Below are positions 1-9,007 of a stretch of DNA of 64,000 bases, one piece after another (the stretch's first letter is position 1; every line of letters starts with the position of its first letter). The position numbers and the translations under genes are program-made. The notes beneath the pieces were generated by a model. It made no database searches. It was not told the origin of the DNA and saw only the letters and a program-made list of their open reading frames with translations. Source of the stretch: Prevotellaceae bacterium (GTDB lineage: Bacteria; Bacteroidota; Bacteroidia; Bacteroidales; Bacteroidaceae); assembly GCA_028723525.1 (NCBI GenBank), contig JAQYET010000076.1:94134-158133 (forward strand), read 5' to 3'.

Positions 1-12
1 CCTTAATATACT

Positions 13-1038
13 ATGAACAAAGTACTTATCATCTATACCGGTGGCACGATAGGCATGGATTGCAATGCAAAGACCGGGGCTTTGGAACCGCTGCGCTTCG
101 ACAGACTGTCGAGCAAGATGCCTGAATTGGAACAAATCCCGACCGCCATAGAGGTCTATCAGTTTGTGCCTCCAATCGACTCGTCTGACATGACACCTGA
201 GCAGTGGTCGCAGCTGGTGAGCGTAATATCTGATAATTACGATGAATATGACGGCTTCGTGGTGCTTCACGGCACAGACACAATGGCATTCACGGCGTCT
301 GCCTTGTCGTTTATGCTCGAAAATCTCACCAAACCTGTAGTGCTCACCGGTAGTCAGGTGCCGATAGGTCAGTTGCGTACCGACGGCAAGGAAAACCTCA
401 TCACGAGTATAGAAATTGCCTCCGCAAAGCATGCCGACGGGTCGCCGATGGTGCCGGAAGTGTGCATCTATTTCAGTGGCAGGCTGCTTCGGGGCAACCG
501 TTCCACAAAGGTGAATGCCGATGGGTTCAATGCTTTCGACTCGTTTAACTATCCACACCTCGCCGATGCCGGCATCAACATCGTCTATCACGAGGAGTTC
601 ATAAGGAAGCCGGACTATGACAAACCAATGATTCCGCACTTCAATCTCGACCCGAACATCGTTATATTCACACTCTTTCCCGGTATTCAGGACAATATTG
701 TGCGCCATGCGCTCGGCGTTCCGGAACTGAGGGCTATCGTGATGCGGTCGTATGGCAGTGGCAATGCGCCGCAATGTCCGGGGCTGATGGATATGCTCTG
801 CGATGCGTCAAGCCGTGGCGTAAACATCGTAAACGTAAGTCAGTGTGACGAAGGAACGGTGGAAATGGCTCGCTATGACACGGGTTATCAACTGAAGAAC
901 GCGCGTGTTATATCCGGATTTGACAGCACCGTCGAGAGTGCCGTTGCTAAACTGATGTTCCTGCAGGGCGAGTATAGCGACCCGGAGGTGGTGAGGGAGA
1001 TGATGACCAAAAACCTGCGGGGGGAGATTTCACTATAA
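13..1038 (+). CDS. ansA: Type I (cytoplasmic) L-asparaginase
   Basis: Hydrolyses L-asparagine to aspartate and ammonia in the cytoplasm. The 341-residue length fits AnsA-type enzymes, and the lack of a signal peptide separates it from periplasmic type II enzymes. The N-terminal TGGTIG motif (residues 9-14) carries the nucleophilic Thr12. HGTDTM (86-91) and TDGK (123-126) supply the second Thr-Asp-Lys catalytic set. The ATG at 13 lies just before the first beta strand, so the protein is complete, but its promoter is outside the window. It converges on the TonB receptor gene, with a hairpin between them. The family assignment is secure; nothing about regulation can be seen. Confidence 0.95.
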   Translation: MNKVLIIYTGGTIGMDCNAKTGALEPLRFDRLSSKMPELEQIPTAIEVYQFVPPIDSSDMTPEQWSQLVSVISDNYDEYDGFVVLHGTDTMAFTASALSFMLENLTKPVVLTGSQVPIGQLRTDGKENLITSIEIASAKHADGSPMVPEVCIYFSGRLLRGNRSTKVNADGFNAFDSFNYPHLADAGINIVYHEEFIRKPDYDKPMIPHFNLDPNIVIFTLFPGIQDNIVRHALGVPELRAIVMRSYGSGNAPQCPGLMDMLCDASSRGVNIVNVSQCDEGTVEMARYDTGYQLKNARVISGFDSTVESAVAKLMFLQGEYSDPEVVREMMTKNLRGEISL

Positions 1039-1077
1039 TACGTCATGCGAAAGGCTTGACTCACGTCTCAAAATAAA

Positions 1078-1122
1078 AACAAATCCCGAGTGCGCCGGTG
1101 TTCAGCGTTCTCGGGATTTGTT
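1078..1122. terminator. Bidirectional hairpin between ansA and the TonB receptor
   Basis: A 13-bp stem (AACAAATCCCGAG paired with CTCGGGATTTGTT) encloses a 19-nt loop. It lies between two convergent genes and is A-rich on the left and T-rich on the right, so it can act as an intrinsic terminator in both directions. Confidence 0.75.
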
Positions 1123-1142
1123 GTTTGATGTCTCTTTGATAG

Positions 1143-3203
1143 TTATATCTTAACGTTTACTCCGGCCGTTACCCAAAGTCCGGGTTGTGGAATATTGCCG
1201 AAGTCTATATAGTCTTTCTTGTCTGTAAGGTTGTTAACTTCGGTGTATATCGTGTAGTGCGGCTTGTTCCATGACAGTCGGGCGTCGAGCAGCGAGTAAG
1301 CTTCATACTTGCGACTCTTGCCGCTGAGGTCGGTATATGAGCCGTTGCGCTTCTGGTGACGGAAGTTAAGCCCGAGGTCAAGGTTTGCCACAAGGTGCAT
1401 CTGCAGGGAGGCAACGAACTTGTGGCGCAGATATTCCTGTTTGCTCTCGGTGACGATGTCTTCCACCTCATGCTTGTTCTGGTCGATGTAGTTGTATGCC
1501 AACTGCAGGGTTTTCAGCATGTTCTGTCGCGGTAGCAGTTCCTTCAGGTTGAACATTACGTTGCTTTCCACACCGATGGTGTTCACCTTCGTGAAGTTGA
1601 CACTGCGCCATACCCGCTTGCCGTCAACCTCGTCTTTAATCCAGTCTATCATGTTCTTGTAGCGATTATGATAGATGCTCATGCTTCCATAGATGCCCCG
1701 CGATGTGTATTTCACGCCGCCCTCCACGGCACTTAGTTCTTCCGGATTGAGAAAAGGATTGGGAATGTGACCTCCTACATTATAATATAATTCGGTGAAT
1801 GTCGGGGTTCGGAGCGAGGTGTTCCACGAAGCGAACAGTTTGAAGTGCTCACCCAGTCTGTAACTCGCGTCAATGCCCGGATAAAAACCGAAGTGACGCT
1901 TGTTCCATGTGTTCTTTAGCAGCACGAAACCGGCAGACAAGGTGAAGTCTTTCAGCAACACATTATGCTCAAGGTGGAAACTGATGTCTGAGCGGTTCAG
2001 TCCCTTGGTATAGTATCGGTCGGTGTTACCGATGGGCTTGGGATTGGCGAGTGGTTCGCCGAGATTTCCGCTCACGATGTCTTCGTTGCGGTAAGATGCG
2101 CCGAAAGCAGTCCTTCCGATGTTGGTGTCGAAGTATAAATTCAGCTTCGCTCCCAGCACGTTGGTGAGGTGATAGTTATACGGCACACGCTCTGCAGAGC
2201 CTCTGAAGTACTCAAAACGGTCGTAAGTGCGGTTCCAGTAGAGTGCCGGCTTGATGTGAAGCCACAGCCCCTTGCTCTCTCCTTGGAGTGCCACGAAGGT
2301 CTTGGCGAGGTGCTCAAACTGCGTGTCGCTGCCTGTTCCGTAGAACGTGTTAGACCCGAAGTCCTTGATACTCATGCCTGCCTGCCAGTTTATTCCAACG
2401 TTGCTGTCGTCGAAGACGCCCTGATAGAACGCCTTGCCGCCCTTGAAGTCTGCGTTCAGTGCGCCCGACTTTGAACGACTGAAGCCGTCGCTGCGCTTGT
2501 AACTGCCACTAATCTGATTGTTGAATTTTCCTGTTCTTGCGTTAGCTCTGCCCCCGGCGGTGAAGTATCCGAAACTTCCTCCCTCCATGTTGAGGCTGAT
2601 GCTGCTCTTTTCTGCGGGCTTTGTCACTATGTTAATCGCCCCCACGAGGCTCGATGTTCCGAACAATCGGCTTGCCGGTCCTTCGATAATCTCTATCCTT
2701 TCTATCTCGCTCAGGTCAACCGGATATTCCACCGAGTTGTGCCCTGTGTGCGGGTCGGTAATGTCGATGCCGTTCAACAGCACTGCAACTTGCTCCTGTG
2801 TGCCGCCCCTGATGCCTATATCTGTCTGTGCTCCCAACGCTCCACGTTGTCTCACATCCACTGCAACGGCATATTTCAGCAAGTCATTAACACTTTGCAC
2901 CGGCACCGCTTGGATTTCCTCGCGTGTCAGTACAGTAACCATTCTCGCCGCTTTCCCTGATGTAAGCGGTGCGAGCGAGCCGTTCACTTCCACCTCGTCG
3001 AGTGTCACTTCCTTCTCATCGATGACCGGGTCGATGTCAGACCGGCGCGTGCTGATACCGTCTGCCTTGGCGTATGTCAGCGTGGCAACACTCAATGTGC
3101 CCACAATGACTTCCTTGCCGAGGCAGGAGAACAGCGCGTAACCTTTGTTAAGGAAGCGTCTGAACGTGATTGTCTCGCATTTGTTAAAACGATTTTTGTA
3201 CAT
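1143..3203 (-). CDS. TonB-dependent outer-membrane receptor, BtuB-like
   Basis: A 686-residue TonB-dependent receptor that should import a large ligand across the outer membrane using TonB energy. An unusual N-terminus with a basic start and hydrophobic stretch (about residues 22-46) leads into a plug domain (about 70-200) with the motifs VDVRQRG, DIGIRGGT, LLNGIDITDP and RIEIIEGPAS. The rest is barrel. The plug wording closely resembles Bacteroidetes cobalamin receptors of the BtuB type, so vitamin B12 or a corrinoid is the best guess for the ligand. No cobalamin riboswitch is visible in the roughly 40-nt leader, which weakens that guess. It is monocistronic between an ansA-facing hairpin and its own promoter at 3248-3278. 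Confidence 0.85.
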   Translation of the reverse strand: MYKNRFNKCETITFRRFLNKGYALFSCLGKEVIVGTLSVATLTYAKADGISTRRSDIDPVIDEKEVTLDEVEVNGSLAPLTSGKAARMVTVLTREEIQAVPVQSVNDLLKYAVAVDVRQRGALGAQTDIGIRGGTQEQVAVLLNGIDITDPHTGHNSVEYPVDLSEIERIEIIEGPASRLFGTSSLVGAINIVTKPAEKSSISLNMEGGSFGYFTAGGRANARTGKFNNQISGSYKRSDGFSRSKSGALNADFKGGKAFYQGVFDDSNVGINWQAGMSIKDFGSNTFYGTGSDTQFEHLAKTFVALQGESKGLWLHIKPALYWNRTYDRFEYFRGSAERVPYNYHLTNVLGAKLNLYFDTNIGRTAFGASYRNEDIVSGNLGEPLANPKPIGNTDRYYTKGLNRSDISFHLEHNVLLKDFTLSAGFVLLKNTWNKRHFGFYPGIDASYRLGEHFKLFASWNTSLRTPTFTELYYNVGGHIPNPFLNPEELSAVEGGVKYTSRGIYGSMSIYHNRYKNMIDWIKDEVDGKRVWRSVNFTKVNTIGVESNVMFNLKELLPRQNMLKTLQLAYNYIDQNKHEVEDIVTESKQEYLRHKFVASLQMHLVANLDLGLNFRHQKRNGSYTDLSGKSRKYEAYSLLDARLSWNKPHYTIYTEVNNLTDKKDYIDFGNIPQPGLWVTAGVNVKI

Positions 3204-3247
3204 TATAAATTATTAAGTTTAAAGCATCGCAACGTGCAATGCGGCTG

Positions 3248-3278
3248 CAAAGTTAGCAAATAAATTCCTTTCAGCAAA
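3248..3278 (-). promoter_or_regulatory. Promoter of the TonB receptor gene
   Basis: On the minus strand, TTTG (3278-3275), 19 bp, then TAACTTTG (3255-3248) match the Bacteroidetes -33/-7 consensus exactly. The predicted start near 3244 gives a leader of about 40 nt. Confidence 0.75.
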
Positions 3279-3441
3279 GGTAGTGTGATGAATTTCTTTC
3301 TTTTGTTTATTACCGTTTGCCTCAATCTTTTGTCCCTCTGTTTCCATGTCTTTACAGCATCGAAAACAATACGCTCATTATTAGTATTTTATTTGAAGTT
3401 CAAATCGAAATGTTAAAAAACGAATTTTATATCAAAAAGAC

Positions 3442-3548
3442 TTGCAGTTGTAAATATTTTGTTTTATATTTGCCACATCTTTATTTGCGATTTCGGGATT
3501 ATTGAAATCATTTTTGGGTTGGTGCGTCCTGTACCAACCCGTTTTTTT
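3442..3548 (+). ncRNA. Candidate small RNA: promoter plus intrinsic terminator with no gene between
   Basis: The 529-bp gap between the TonB receptor and rpsP holds a possible self-contained transcription unit. CTTG at 3441-3444, 20 bp, then TATATTTG at 3465-3472 resemble a Bacteroidetes promoter. A hairpin GGGTTGGT/ACCAACCC (3516-3523 and 3533-3540) followed by seven T's ends it. The predicted RNA would run from about 3477 to 3548, roughly 70 nt, with no convincing reading frame. It could instead be an attenuator or a relic. The rest of the gap holds the rpsP upstream region, including TAACTTTG at 3663-3670. Confidence 0.4.
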
Positions 3549-3732
3549 ATCTTTCCATTCAACAATATTGAGAGTAATTTATGGCAACATACAGCCTGAT
3601 AAAAAAAGTTAATTGTTTTGAGTTATGTGCCATGAAATGAACGATATGTTGCCGAAATGTTGTAACTTTGCAGCCGCTACTACGTGATAGTGGCATAAAA
3701 TTCAAACCTAATAAACATTAAACAACAACAAA

Positions 3733-4293
3733 ATGGCAACAAAAATCAGATTGCAGCGAGGCGGTCGTAAGGGCTATGCGTTCTACCGTATCGTTATCGC
3801 TGACTCAAGAGCACCACGTGATGGTAGATTTACTGAAAAGATTGGTACCTACAATCCTAACACCAATCCTGCCACAGTAGATTTGAATTTCGAACGAGCT
3901 CTGCACTGGGTAGAGGTCGGAGCACAGCCGACAGATACCGTTCGCAACATTCTCAAGAATGAGGGCGTGTATCTGATGAAGCACTTGCGCGGTGGCGTTA
4001 AGAAGGGTGCGTTTGATGAGGCAGCTGCTCAGACAAAGTTCGACGCATGGAAGAGTGCAAAGGAAAAGGGCTTCGAGGCTATTCGTGATAGCGAGGCTAA
4101 GGCGAAGAAAGAGGCTAAGGCTAAGGAACTCGATGCTGAAAAGAAAATCAACGAGGCAATAGCAAAGAAGGTGGCAGAGAAGAAAGCCGCAGAGGTTGCT
4201 GCCAAGGCAGAGGCTGAAGCCGCTGCAAACGCAGAAGAAGCTGCTGCAAATGCAGAGGAACCTGTTGCAGAAGAAGCACCGGCAGAGGCTTAG
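3733..4293 (+). CDS. rpsP: 30S ribosomal protein S16 with C-terminal extension
   Basis: Ribosomal protein bS16, which binds 16S rRNA during 30S assembly. The conserved domain occupies about residues 1-85 (start [26 protein letters not shown]). The remaining 100 residues form a Lys/Ala/Glu-rich helix that ends in an acidic Ala-Glu tail (about 155-186). Such tails are common in Bacteroidetes S16, which is about twice the E. coli length. A -7 box TAACTTTG lies at 3663-3670; its -33 partner is weak. The gene stands alone, without the rimM-trmD-rplS neighbours found with rpsP in many other bacteria, and is followed by a very strong terminator. Confidence 0.95.
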   Translation: MATKIRLQRGGRKGYAFYRIVIADSRAPRDGRFTEKIGTYNPNTNPATVDLNFERALHWVEVGAQPTDTVRNILKNEGVYLMKHLRGGVKKGAFDEAAAQTKFDAWKSAKEKGFEAIRDSEAKAKKEAKAKELDAEKKINEAIAKKVAEKKAAEVAAKAEAEAAANAEEAAANAEEPVAEEAPAEA

Positions 4294-4319
4294 TTTTCCT
4301 TTCCATTCAGTACAGATAA

Positions 4320-4360
4320 AAAAATCGGAGTATCGCCTTTCTGGCGATACTCCGATTTTT
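4320..4360. terminator. Strong bidirectional terminator between rpsP and rho
   Basis: A perfect stem of about 17-18 bp (centre GTATCGCC/GGCGATAC) with a 5-nt loop (4338-4342) is flanked by an A-run on the left and a T-run on the right. It is a textbook intrinsic terminator usable from both strands. Confidence 0.9.
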
Positions 4361-4407
4361 TTGTCCCTCTTCAAGGAATGTTTTGCCTTAAATCTTGAAA
4401 TGTGATA

Positions 4408-4447
4408 ACGAGTGTTGAGCGTATAAAACATTACGCTCAACACTCGT
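4408..4447 (-). terminator. Second hairpin at the 3' end of rho
   Basis: A 16-bp perfect inverted repeat (4408-4423 with 4432-4447) has an 8-nt loop. It lies 12 bp beyond the rho stop, in front of the stronger rpsP/rho terminator. No U-tract follows it on either strand, so it may protect the rho mRNA 3' end rather than terminate by itself. Confidence 0.5.
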
Positions 4448-4459
4448 AGTATTATCTCG

Positions 4460-6442
4460 TTAAGAGTTCATTGTGAGCAAGAACTCCTCGTTGCTCAAAG
4501 CTCTTTCCATGCGGTCGTGTATGGTGTCCATTGCTTCCATTGATGTCATGTCGGCAATATACTTCCGGAGTATCCACATTCGGTCGAGCGTAACCTTGTC
4601 TTGCAGGAGGTCGTCGCGGCGTGTGCTTGAGGCAACAAGGTTCACTGCCGGGAAGATTCGCTTGTTGCTCAACGAGCGGTCGAGCTGCAATTCCATGTTA
4701 CCGGTGCCCTTGAACTCCTCGAATATCACCTCGTCCATTTTCGAGCCGGTGTCTATCAGTGCCGTGGCGATAATGGTCAGTGAGCCGCCTCCCTCGATGT
4801 TGCGTGCCGCTCCGAAGAAACGCTTCGGCTTTTGCAGTGCATTGGCGTCAACACCACCGGTGAGCACCTTTCCACTTGCCGGCGCAACGGTGTTATAGGC
4901 GCGTGCAAGGCGCGTTATGGAGTCGAGGAATATCACCACGTCGTGTCCGCACTCCACCATTCTCTTTGCCTTTTCGAGCACTATGCCGGCAATCTTCACG
5001 TGACGCTCTGCCGGCTCGTCAAACGTAGAAGCGATAACTTCCGCGTTGACAGTCCTTGCCATGTCGGTCACGTCCTCCGGTCGCTCGTCTATCAGGAGCA
5101 TCATAAGATAAGCCTCGGGGTGGTTTGCTGCGATTGCGTTTGCTATGTCCTTCATGAGGATAGTCTTACCGGTCTTTGGCTGAGCCACAATCAGTGCGCG
5201 CTGTCCTTTTCCGATAGGGGCAAACAAATCCACAACTCTCGTGCTCAGGTTCGTGGTCTTGGGGTCGCCGCAGAGTTCGTATTTCTCGTTGGGGAAGAGT
5301 GGGGTGAGATGCTCGAAAGACACGCGGTCGCGGACTTCAGACGGTTCTCTGCCGTTGATTTTGTCGATACTTGTCAGTGGGAAATATTTCTCTCCCTCGT
5401 GCGGCGGGCGCACGTTGCACTGCAGGACATCGCCGGTTTTCAGACCGTAACGCTTCACCTGCGCGGCAGAAACGTAAACATCGTCGGGCGAAGAGAGGTA
5501 GTTATAGTCGCTTGAGCGTATGAAACCGTATCCGTCGGGCATTATTTCGAGCACGCCGTTTGCCTTTATGATGTCGGAGAAGTCAAACTCTTCCTCCACC
5601 ACATCGCTGTTTGAAACCGGGATAAACTGCTGCACCGGTTGCAAGGGTTGCATCATCGGTGTAGTAGGATTATCGAGCATGTCGTATATAGGCATTGCTG
5701 CATGGTCTTCTATCGGCAGGTCGATTGAGATGATGAAGTCGGTGCCGTCTCCCGGGTCGCCTTCCCACACGCAGTCTTCCAGTGCCTCGCGCTTCATATC
5801 CATACCCTCGTTGTGGGCGTTCACCTTAGCCTGCAACTGCTGTATGAGGTTTGTTTCCTCTTCGTTTTCTGCTGCCGCCGGTTCCGAAGAAAACTCTTCT
5901 TCCGGAATGAAATCACCGTTGTGTTCTGTGGTTTCTGCCACATAATTTTCCTGTTCCCTCACAGTGTCTTCTGTTTGTTCCACAACCTGCTCCTCTGTTC
6001 GTTGTTGTTCTTCAAGTGCTTTCCTCGCTTCTTCTGCAGCAATCTCCGCCTTCGATTTCCTTCCGCGTTTCTTTGCAGGTGCCTTCACCGGTTCTTCTGC
6101 CGGCAGTTCCTCGGCGTTATTCTCTGTCGCAGGTTCTGTTTTTTCCTCCTGCTCCTTGAAAAGTTGCTGCTGTTCCGCAGGCTTCTGCTTCTTTGTGTCA
6201 AAGTTTTCGCCCTCCTTACCGTTCACGGAATATACCCTGTCGGTTTCCTTTTTCTGTATTCTTGTTCTGCGTCTCTTAGCTCCGAGCGGGTTCTTCTCGC
6301 TTTCGAGCACAGCCTGTTTGTCCAGAATGGCGTAAATAAGACTCTGCTGATTGGCATCTGCCGCAACGTCAGCTTCAATTTCTTTTGCAATATTTCCCAG
6401 TTCGGAAATATCCTTAGATGATAATTCGTCTATTGTGTACAT
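4460..6442 (-). CDS. rho: Transcription termination factor Rho
   Basis: Hexameric RNA helicase that ends transcription. The C-terminal 370 residues are the conserved Rho core: a cold-shock-type RNA-binding domain ([15 protein letters not shown]), the P-loop QPKTGKT near residue 420 and Walker B DVVIFLD near 500. The first 50 residues are a Rho_N-like helical segment. Between them lies an insert of about 230 residues, rich in Glu/Lys/Ala, with an AT-hook-like KKRGRKSK patch. Bacteroidetes Rho proteins carry such inserts; E. coli Rho is only 419 residues. The leader has -7 boxes at 6521-6528 (TACCTTTG) and 6459-6466 (TAATTTTG). Tight autoregulation is likely from family knowledge but is not shown here. 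Confidence 0.96.
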   Translation of the reverse strand: MYTIDELSSKDISELGNIAKEIEADVAADANQQSLIYAILDKQAVLESEKNPLGAKRRRTRIQKKETDRVYSVNGKEGENFDTKKQKPAEQQQLFKEQEEKTEPATENNAEELPAEEPVKAPAKKRGRKSKAEIAAEEARKALEEQQRTEEQVVEQTEDTVREQENYVAETTEHNGDFIPEEEFSSEPAAAENEEETNLIQQLQAKVNAHNEGMDMKREALEDCVWEGDPGDGTDFIISIDLPIEDHAAMPIYDMLDNPTTPMMQPLQPVQQFIPVSNSDVVEEEFDFSDIIKANGVLEIMPDGYGFIRSSDYNYLSSPDDVYVSAAQVKRYGLKTGDVLQCNVRPPHEGEKYFPLTSIDKINGREPSEVRDRVSFEHLTPLFPNEKYELCGDPKTTNLSTRVVDLFAPIGKGQRALIVAQPKTGKTILMKDIANAIAANHPEAYLMMLLIDERPEDVTDMARTVNAEVIASTFDEPAERHVKIAGIVLEKAKRMVECGHDVVIFLDSITRLARAYNTVAPASGKVLTGGVDANALQKPKRFFGAARNIEGGGSLTIIATALIDTGSKMDEVIFEEFKGTGNMELQLDRSLSNKRIFPAVNLVASSTRRDDLLQDKVTLDRMWILRKYIADMTSMEAMDTIHDRMERALSNEEFLLTMNS

Positions 6443-6678
6443 ACGTAATATTGATATGCAAAATTAAGATTGTTTGTTGTTTCACGAGTGGAAACAATAC
6501 GAGTGTTTATAAAAACGATGCAAAGGTACGCATTTTTTTTCAAACCTGCATGATAAATCCTTGTTTTTGTTCGATACTGATGCCTATTTAGTTTTTTTTA
6601 GCACAATGATGCAAAATCTGAACTTTTTGATTTTGATATACCTGCTTTTGCCGTGCAATACATCTCTAACGGTATTGC

Positions 6679-6759
6679 AAAATCGCCGAAATTGCAAACC
6701 AAATTCGGCGATTTTACTTTTCAAATTCGGCGAAATTGGTCGGTAAAATCGCCGGTTTT
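6679..6759. repeat. Palindrome array 1: four 15-bp units at exact 22-bp spacing
   Basis: Four near-palindromes of the form 7-1-7 around a central G or C (AAAATCG-C-CGAAATT and variants) have centres at 6686, 6708, 6730 and 6752, exactly 22 bp apart. The 7-bp spacers are GCAAACC, ACTTTTC and GGTCGGT. The array lies mid-way in the 561-bp gap between rho (minus) and tRNA-Lys (plus), outside both promoters. Apart from the rho leader and the tRNA promoter I see nothing else in this gap. Confidence 0.9.
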
Positions 6760-6929
6760 ACTTTCCCCTTTGCCACAAAGCACATTCCATGTTGATGCAA
6801 ACGAGCCTCCCATTCTCCGTAAACGGCTTTTCATTATATTCTAATAAGGTGTATTCAAGGAAAACCTTTGTGATATTTTAGGTATATTATGGGCTCAAAG
6901 ATGTTTTTCAAAAAAAAATAAAGAAATGC

Positions 6930-6960
6930 TTGGAGGTTATAAAAAAAGATTGTACCTTTG
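6930..6960 (+). promoter_or_regulatory. Promoter of tRNA-Lys
   Basis: TTG at 6930-6932, 20 bp, then TACCTTTG at 6953-6960 fit the Bacteroidetes consensus. The tRNA begins about 40 nt downstream of the predicted start, after a small CCCTTTCGGG hairpin. Confidence 0.65.
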
Positions 6961-7003
6961 CACTCGCATTTCGGAAATGACCCTTTCGGGTGCACAAAAC
7001 GAT

Positions 7004-7076
7004 GCGCTTGTAGCTCAGTTGGTAGAGCACCTGACTCTTAATCAGGGTGTCCAGGGTTCGAGCCCCTGCAGGCGTA
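7004..7076 (+). tRNA. tRNA-Lys (anticodon CUU)
   Basis: A 73-nt cloverleaf can be drawn: acceptor GCGCTTG with CAGGCGT, D-arm GCTC/GAGC, and anticodon stem CCTGA/TCAGG with loop CTCTTAA (anticodon CTT, reading AAG). The T-arm is CAGGG-TTCGAGC-CCCTG and the discriminator is A. The 3' CCA is not encoded and must be added after transcription. The first acceptor pair is a G-U wobble. A long hairpin follows directly. Confidence 0.95.
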
Positions 7077-7079
7077 CAA

Positions 7080-7115
7080 AGAGGAAAGTTGAACACTTCA
7101 ACTTTCCTCTCTTTC
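7080..7115 (+). terminator. Terminator of tRNA-Lys
   Basis: A 14-bp stem (7080-7093 with 7097-7110) with a 3-nt CAC loop starts four bases after the tRNA. The trailing sequence CTTTCGTTT is only moderately T-rich. Confidence 0.75.
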
Positions 7116-7161
7116 GTTTATGGACGTGATGCTGCCGGTCGGCAGGCGCAGGCTACTGCTC

Positions 7162-7665
7162 TTATCTGTTCGCCTCCCTCGCCATTCTGAACATTGAGCG
7201 GGGGAGATGACAGTAGCCGTTGGGGTTCTTGTCGAGGTAATCCTGATGATATTCCTCGGCTTCGTAGAAGTTATCCAGCGGCTTCAGTTCCACGGCTAAC
7301 CAATCTCCTACCTCTCGCTGCACGCGGTCGTAAACCTTCTGTAGCACAGGTTTATCCTCCGCATCAATGAAATAGATACCCGTGCGATACTGTGGACCGA
7401 TGTCATTCCCCTGTCTGTCGAAACTCGTTGGGTCAATAGACTTGAAATACATGTCTGTGAGAAATTCCAATGTGATTACTTCCGGGTCGTAAACCACACG
7501 CACTGTCTCGGCAAATCCGGTGCTGCCGCTGCATACTTCTCTGTAAGTGGGGGCTTTGGTGTTGCCGTTGGCGTATCCCACTTGCGTTTCCTTAACGCCA
7601 CGCATTTGTTTTAAGTAGTGTTCAGTGCCCCAAAAACATCCTCCGGCGAAATAAATCTCTTTCAT
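7162..7665 (-). CDS. msrA: Peptide-methionine (S)-S-oxide reductase MsrA
   Basis: Repairs oxidised methionine (the S-epimer of the sulfoxide) in proteins. GGCFWG contains the catalytic Cys10, counted from the chosen ATG at 7665. The C-terminal YHQDYL motif is also conserved. The open frame extends back to an ATG at 7734, but family members begin just before the YFAGGCFW strand, so I use 7665 (167 residues, normal length). A -7-like TATCTTTG lies at 7774-7767 on the minus strand. The gene is divergent from the channel gene at 7829, only 163 bp away. Confidence 0.93.
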   Translation of the reverse strand: MKEIYFAGGCFWGTEHYLKQMRGVKETQVGYANGNTKAPTYREVCSGSTGFAETVRVVYDPEVITLEFLTDMYFKSIDPTSFDRQGNDIGPQYRTGIYFIDAEDKPVLQKVYDRVQREVGDWLAVELKPLDNFYEAEEYHQDYLDKNPNGYCHLPRSMFRMAREANR

Positions 7666-7828
7666 TTTTTTATATTTGTCGTTTTCTTTATCGAACCGCA
7701 ACATTGTGAGAATGACGCAAGTCTTGACACTCATAATTTTGGTTGCAGATGATTATTATATGTGCACAAAGATACGATAATTTCTGATTTTTCGTTACCT
7801 TTGCAAGTGAATTTTAATAAAAAAGGAA

Positions 7829-8992
7829 ATGAAGAATATCGTATTGCTGGTGGAACGGCTGATAAATATATGCGGACTTACGGGCGACGCAGTGCCCGTC
7901 GTGCGCCATGTCTTGCTTGTGTTGATAACCGTTTTGATTGCTGCCGCCTCTGAATTGGTGTGGCGCAAAATCATCGTTCCGATTATCGTTAAAGCTACGA
8001 AGAAGACAAAGAGCACTTGGGACGACATCCTTCTCAACAGGCGTGTTCTGCTTTCTGCCGGGCATATCGCACCGGCGGTGGTGGTGTGGGCGCTGCTGCC
8101 GTGGGTGTTCTATCAGTTCCCGACGGTGCAAACTGTGCTTACCCGGCTCACGGCGATATATATCACGGTGATGTCGGTGGCTACAGTAATAGCATTTATC
8201 GACTCTTTCAAACTTTTGGAGGGCGAAAAACGCACAGCGACACAGCAGTATTTTTACACCTTCTTTGGGCTGTTGAAGATAGTGATGATTTTCATTGCCG
8301 TTATAGTTGTTGTCTCGATAGCGATAAACAGGAACCCGATGGTGTTGTTTGCCGGTCTCGGTGCAACGTCGGCAATACTGATGCTGGTGTTTCAAGACAC
8401 CATTACCGGGCTTGTGGCAGGAGTGCGCCTTACAAGCAATGACATGCTTGCAAAAGGCGATTGGATTACGGTGCAGAACTCGGGTATCGACGGGATAGTG
8501 GAGGAAATGACACTGACAACCGTCAAGGTGCGCAATTTCGACAATACGATAATGACAATATCGCCCAAGACTTTGGTGAACGACTCGTTCTGCAACTGGA
8601 AAGGAATGGAGGAGAGTGCGGGCAGAAGAGTGGTGAAGCGACTGTTTTATGATTTCCGAAAGGTGGGGATTGTTGACAATGAAACGCGCTCCGTGCTTGT
8701 AGGTAAAGGCTATTTCAATGACGGCGACATAGCGAAAGATGCAGTCAATGTGACGCTTCTGAGAAATTATGTGGAGCGTTGGCTGAAGGGAAACAGTGCC
8801 GTTAATCCCGAAATGATGATACTCGTGAAGCAGGCAGAGGCAACACAGAGCGGGCTTGCCGTTGACTTTATCTTCTTCTTGAAGAACAAAGGCGGAGTGC
8901 CTTACGAGCATGACATCTCCGGAATAATGGAATATATAATAGCCATAACGCCTGATTTCGGACTGAGAATTTACCAGCAGACTTCAATCTGA
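7829..8992 (+). CDS. MscS-family mechanosensitive channel, YbdG-like
   Basis: Inner-membrane channel protein that should release solutes under osmotic downshock. It has about five hydrophobic helices in the first 190 residues. A conserved pore-lining and beta-domain stretch follows (FQDTITGLVAGVRL, GDWITV, GIVEEMTLTTVKVRNFDN). The sequence ISPKTLVNDSFCNWKGM and the later GRRVVKR resemble E. coli YbdG more than MscS itself, and the 387-residue length is closer to YbdG (about 415). TACCTTTG at 7796-7803 is a plausible -7 box. The DUF2284 gene follows 15 bp downstream, probably in the same transcript. Confidence 0.88.
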   Translation: MKNIVLLVERLINICGLTGDAVPVVRHVLLVLITVLIAAASELVWRKIIVPIIVKATKKTKSTWDDILLNRRVLLSAGHIAPAVVVWALLPWVFYQFPTVQTVLTRLTAIYITVMSVATVIAFIDSFKLLEGEKRTATQQYFYTFFGLLKIVMIFIAVIVVVSIAINRNPMVLFAGLGATSAILMLVFQDTITGLVAGVRLTSNDMLAKGDWITVQNSGIDGIVEEMTLTTVKVRNFDNTIMTISPKTLVNDSFCNWKGMEESAGRRVVKRLFYDFRKVGIVDNETRSVLVGKGYFNDGDIAKDAVNVTLLRNYVERWLKGNSAVNPEMMILVKQAEATQSGLAVDFIFFLKNKGGVPYEHDISGIMEYIIAITPDFGLRIYQQTSI

Positions 8993-9007
8993 CCATTATG
9001 CGCCATT

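Noticed and set aside
3204-3247. Cobalamin riboswitch in front of the BtuB-like gene
   Set aside because: The leader is about 40 nt, too short, and the conserved B12-box sequence is absent.
3317-3505. 62-residue plus-strand ORF between the TonB receptor and rpsP
   Set aside because: No recognisable features, poor composition, and the likely internal promoter at 3442-3472 lies inside it.
6679-6759. CRISPR array
   Set aside because: Spacers are only 7 bp and partly conserved between loci, repeats are 15-bp palindromes, and no cas genes are present.
6974-6993. CCCTTTCGGG hairpin before tRNA-Lys, also seen near 31471-31480
   Set aside because: The stem is only 4-5 bp and the shared sequence is short enough to recur by chance.
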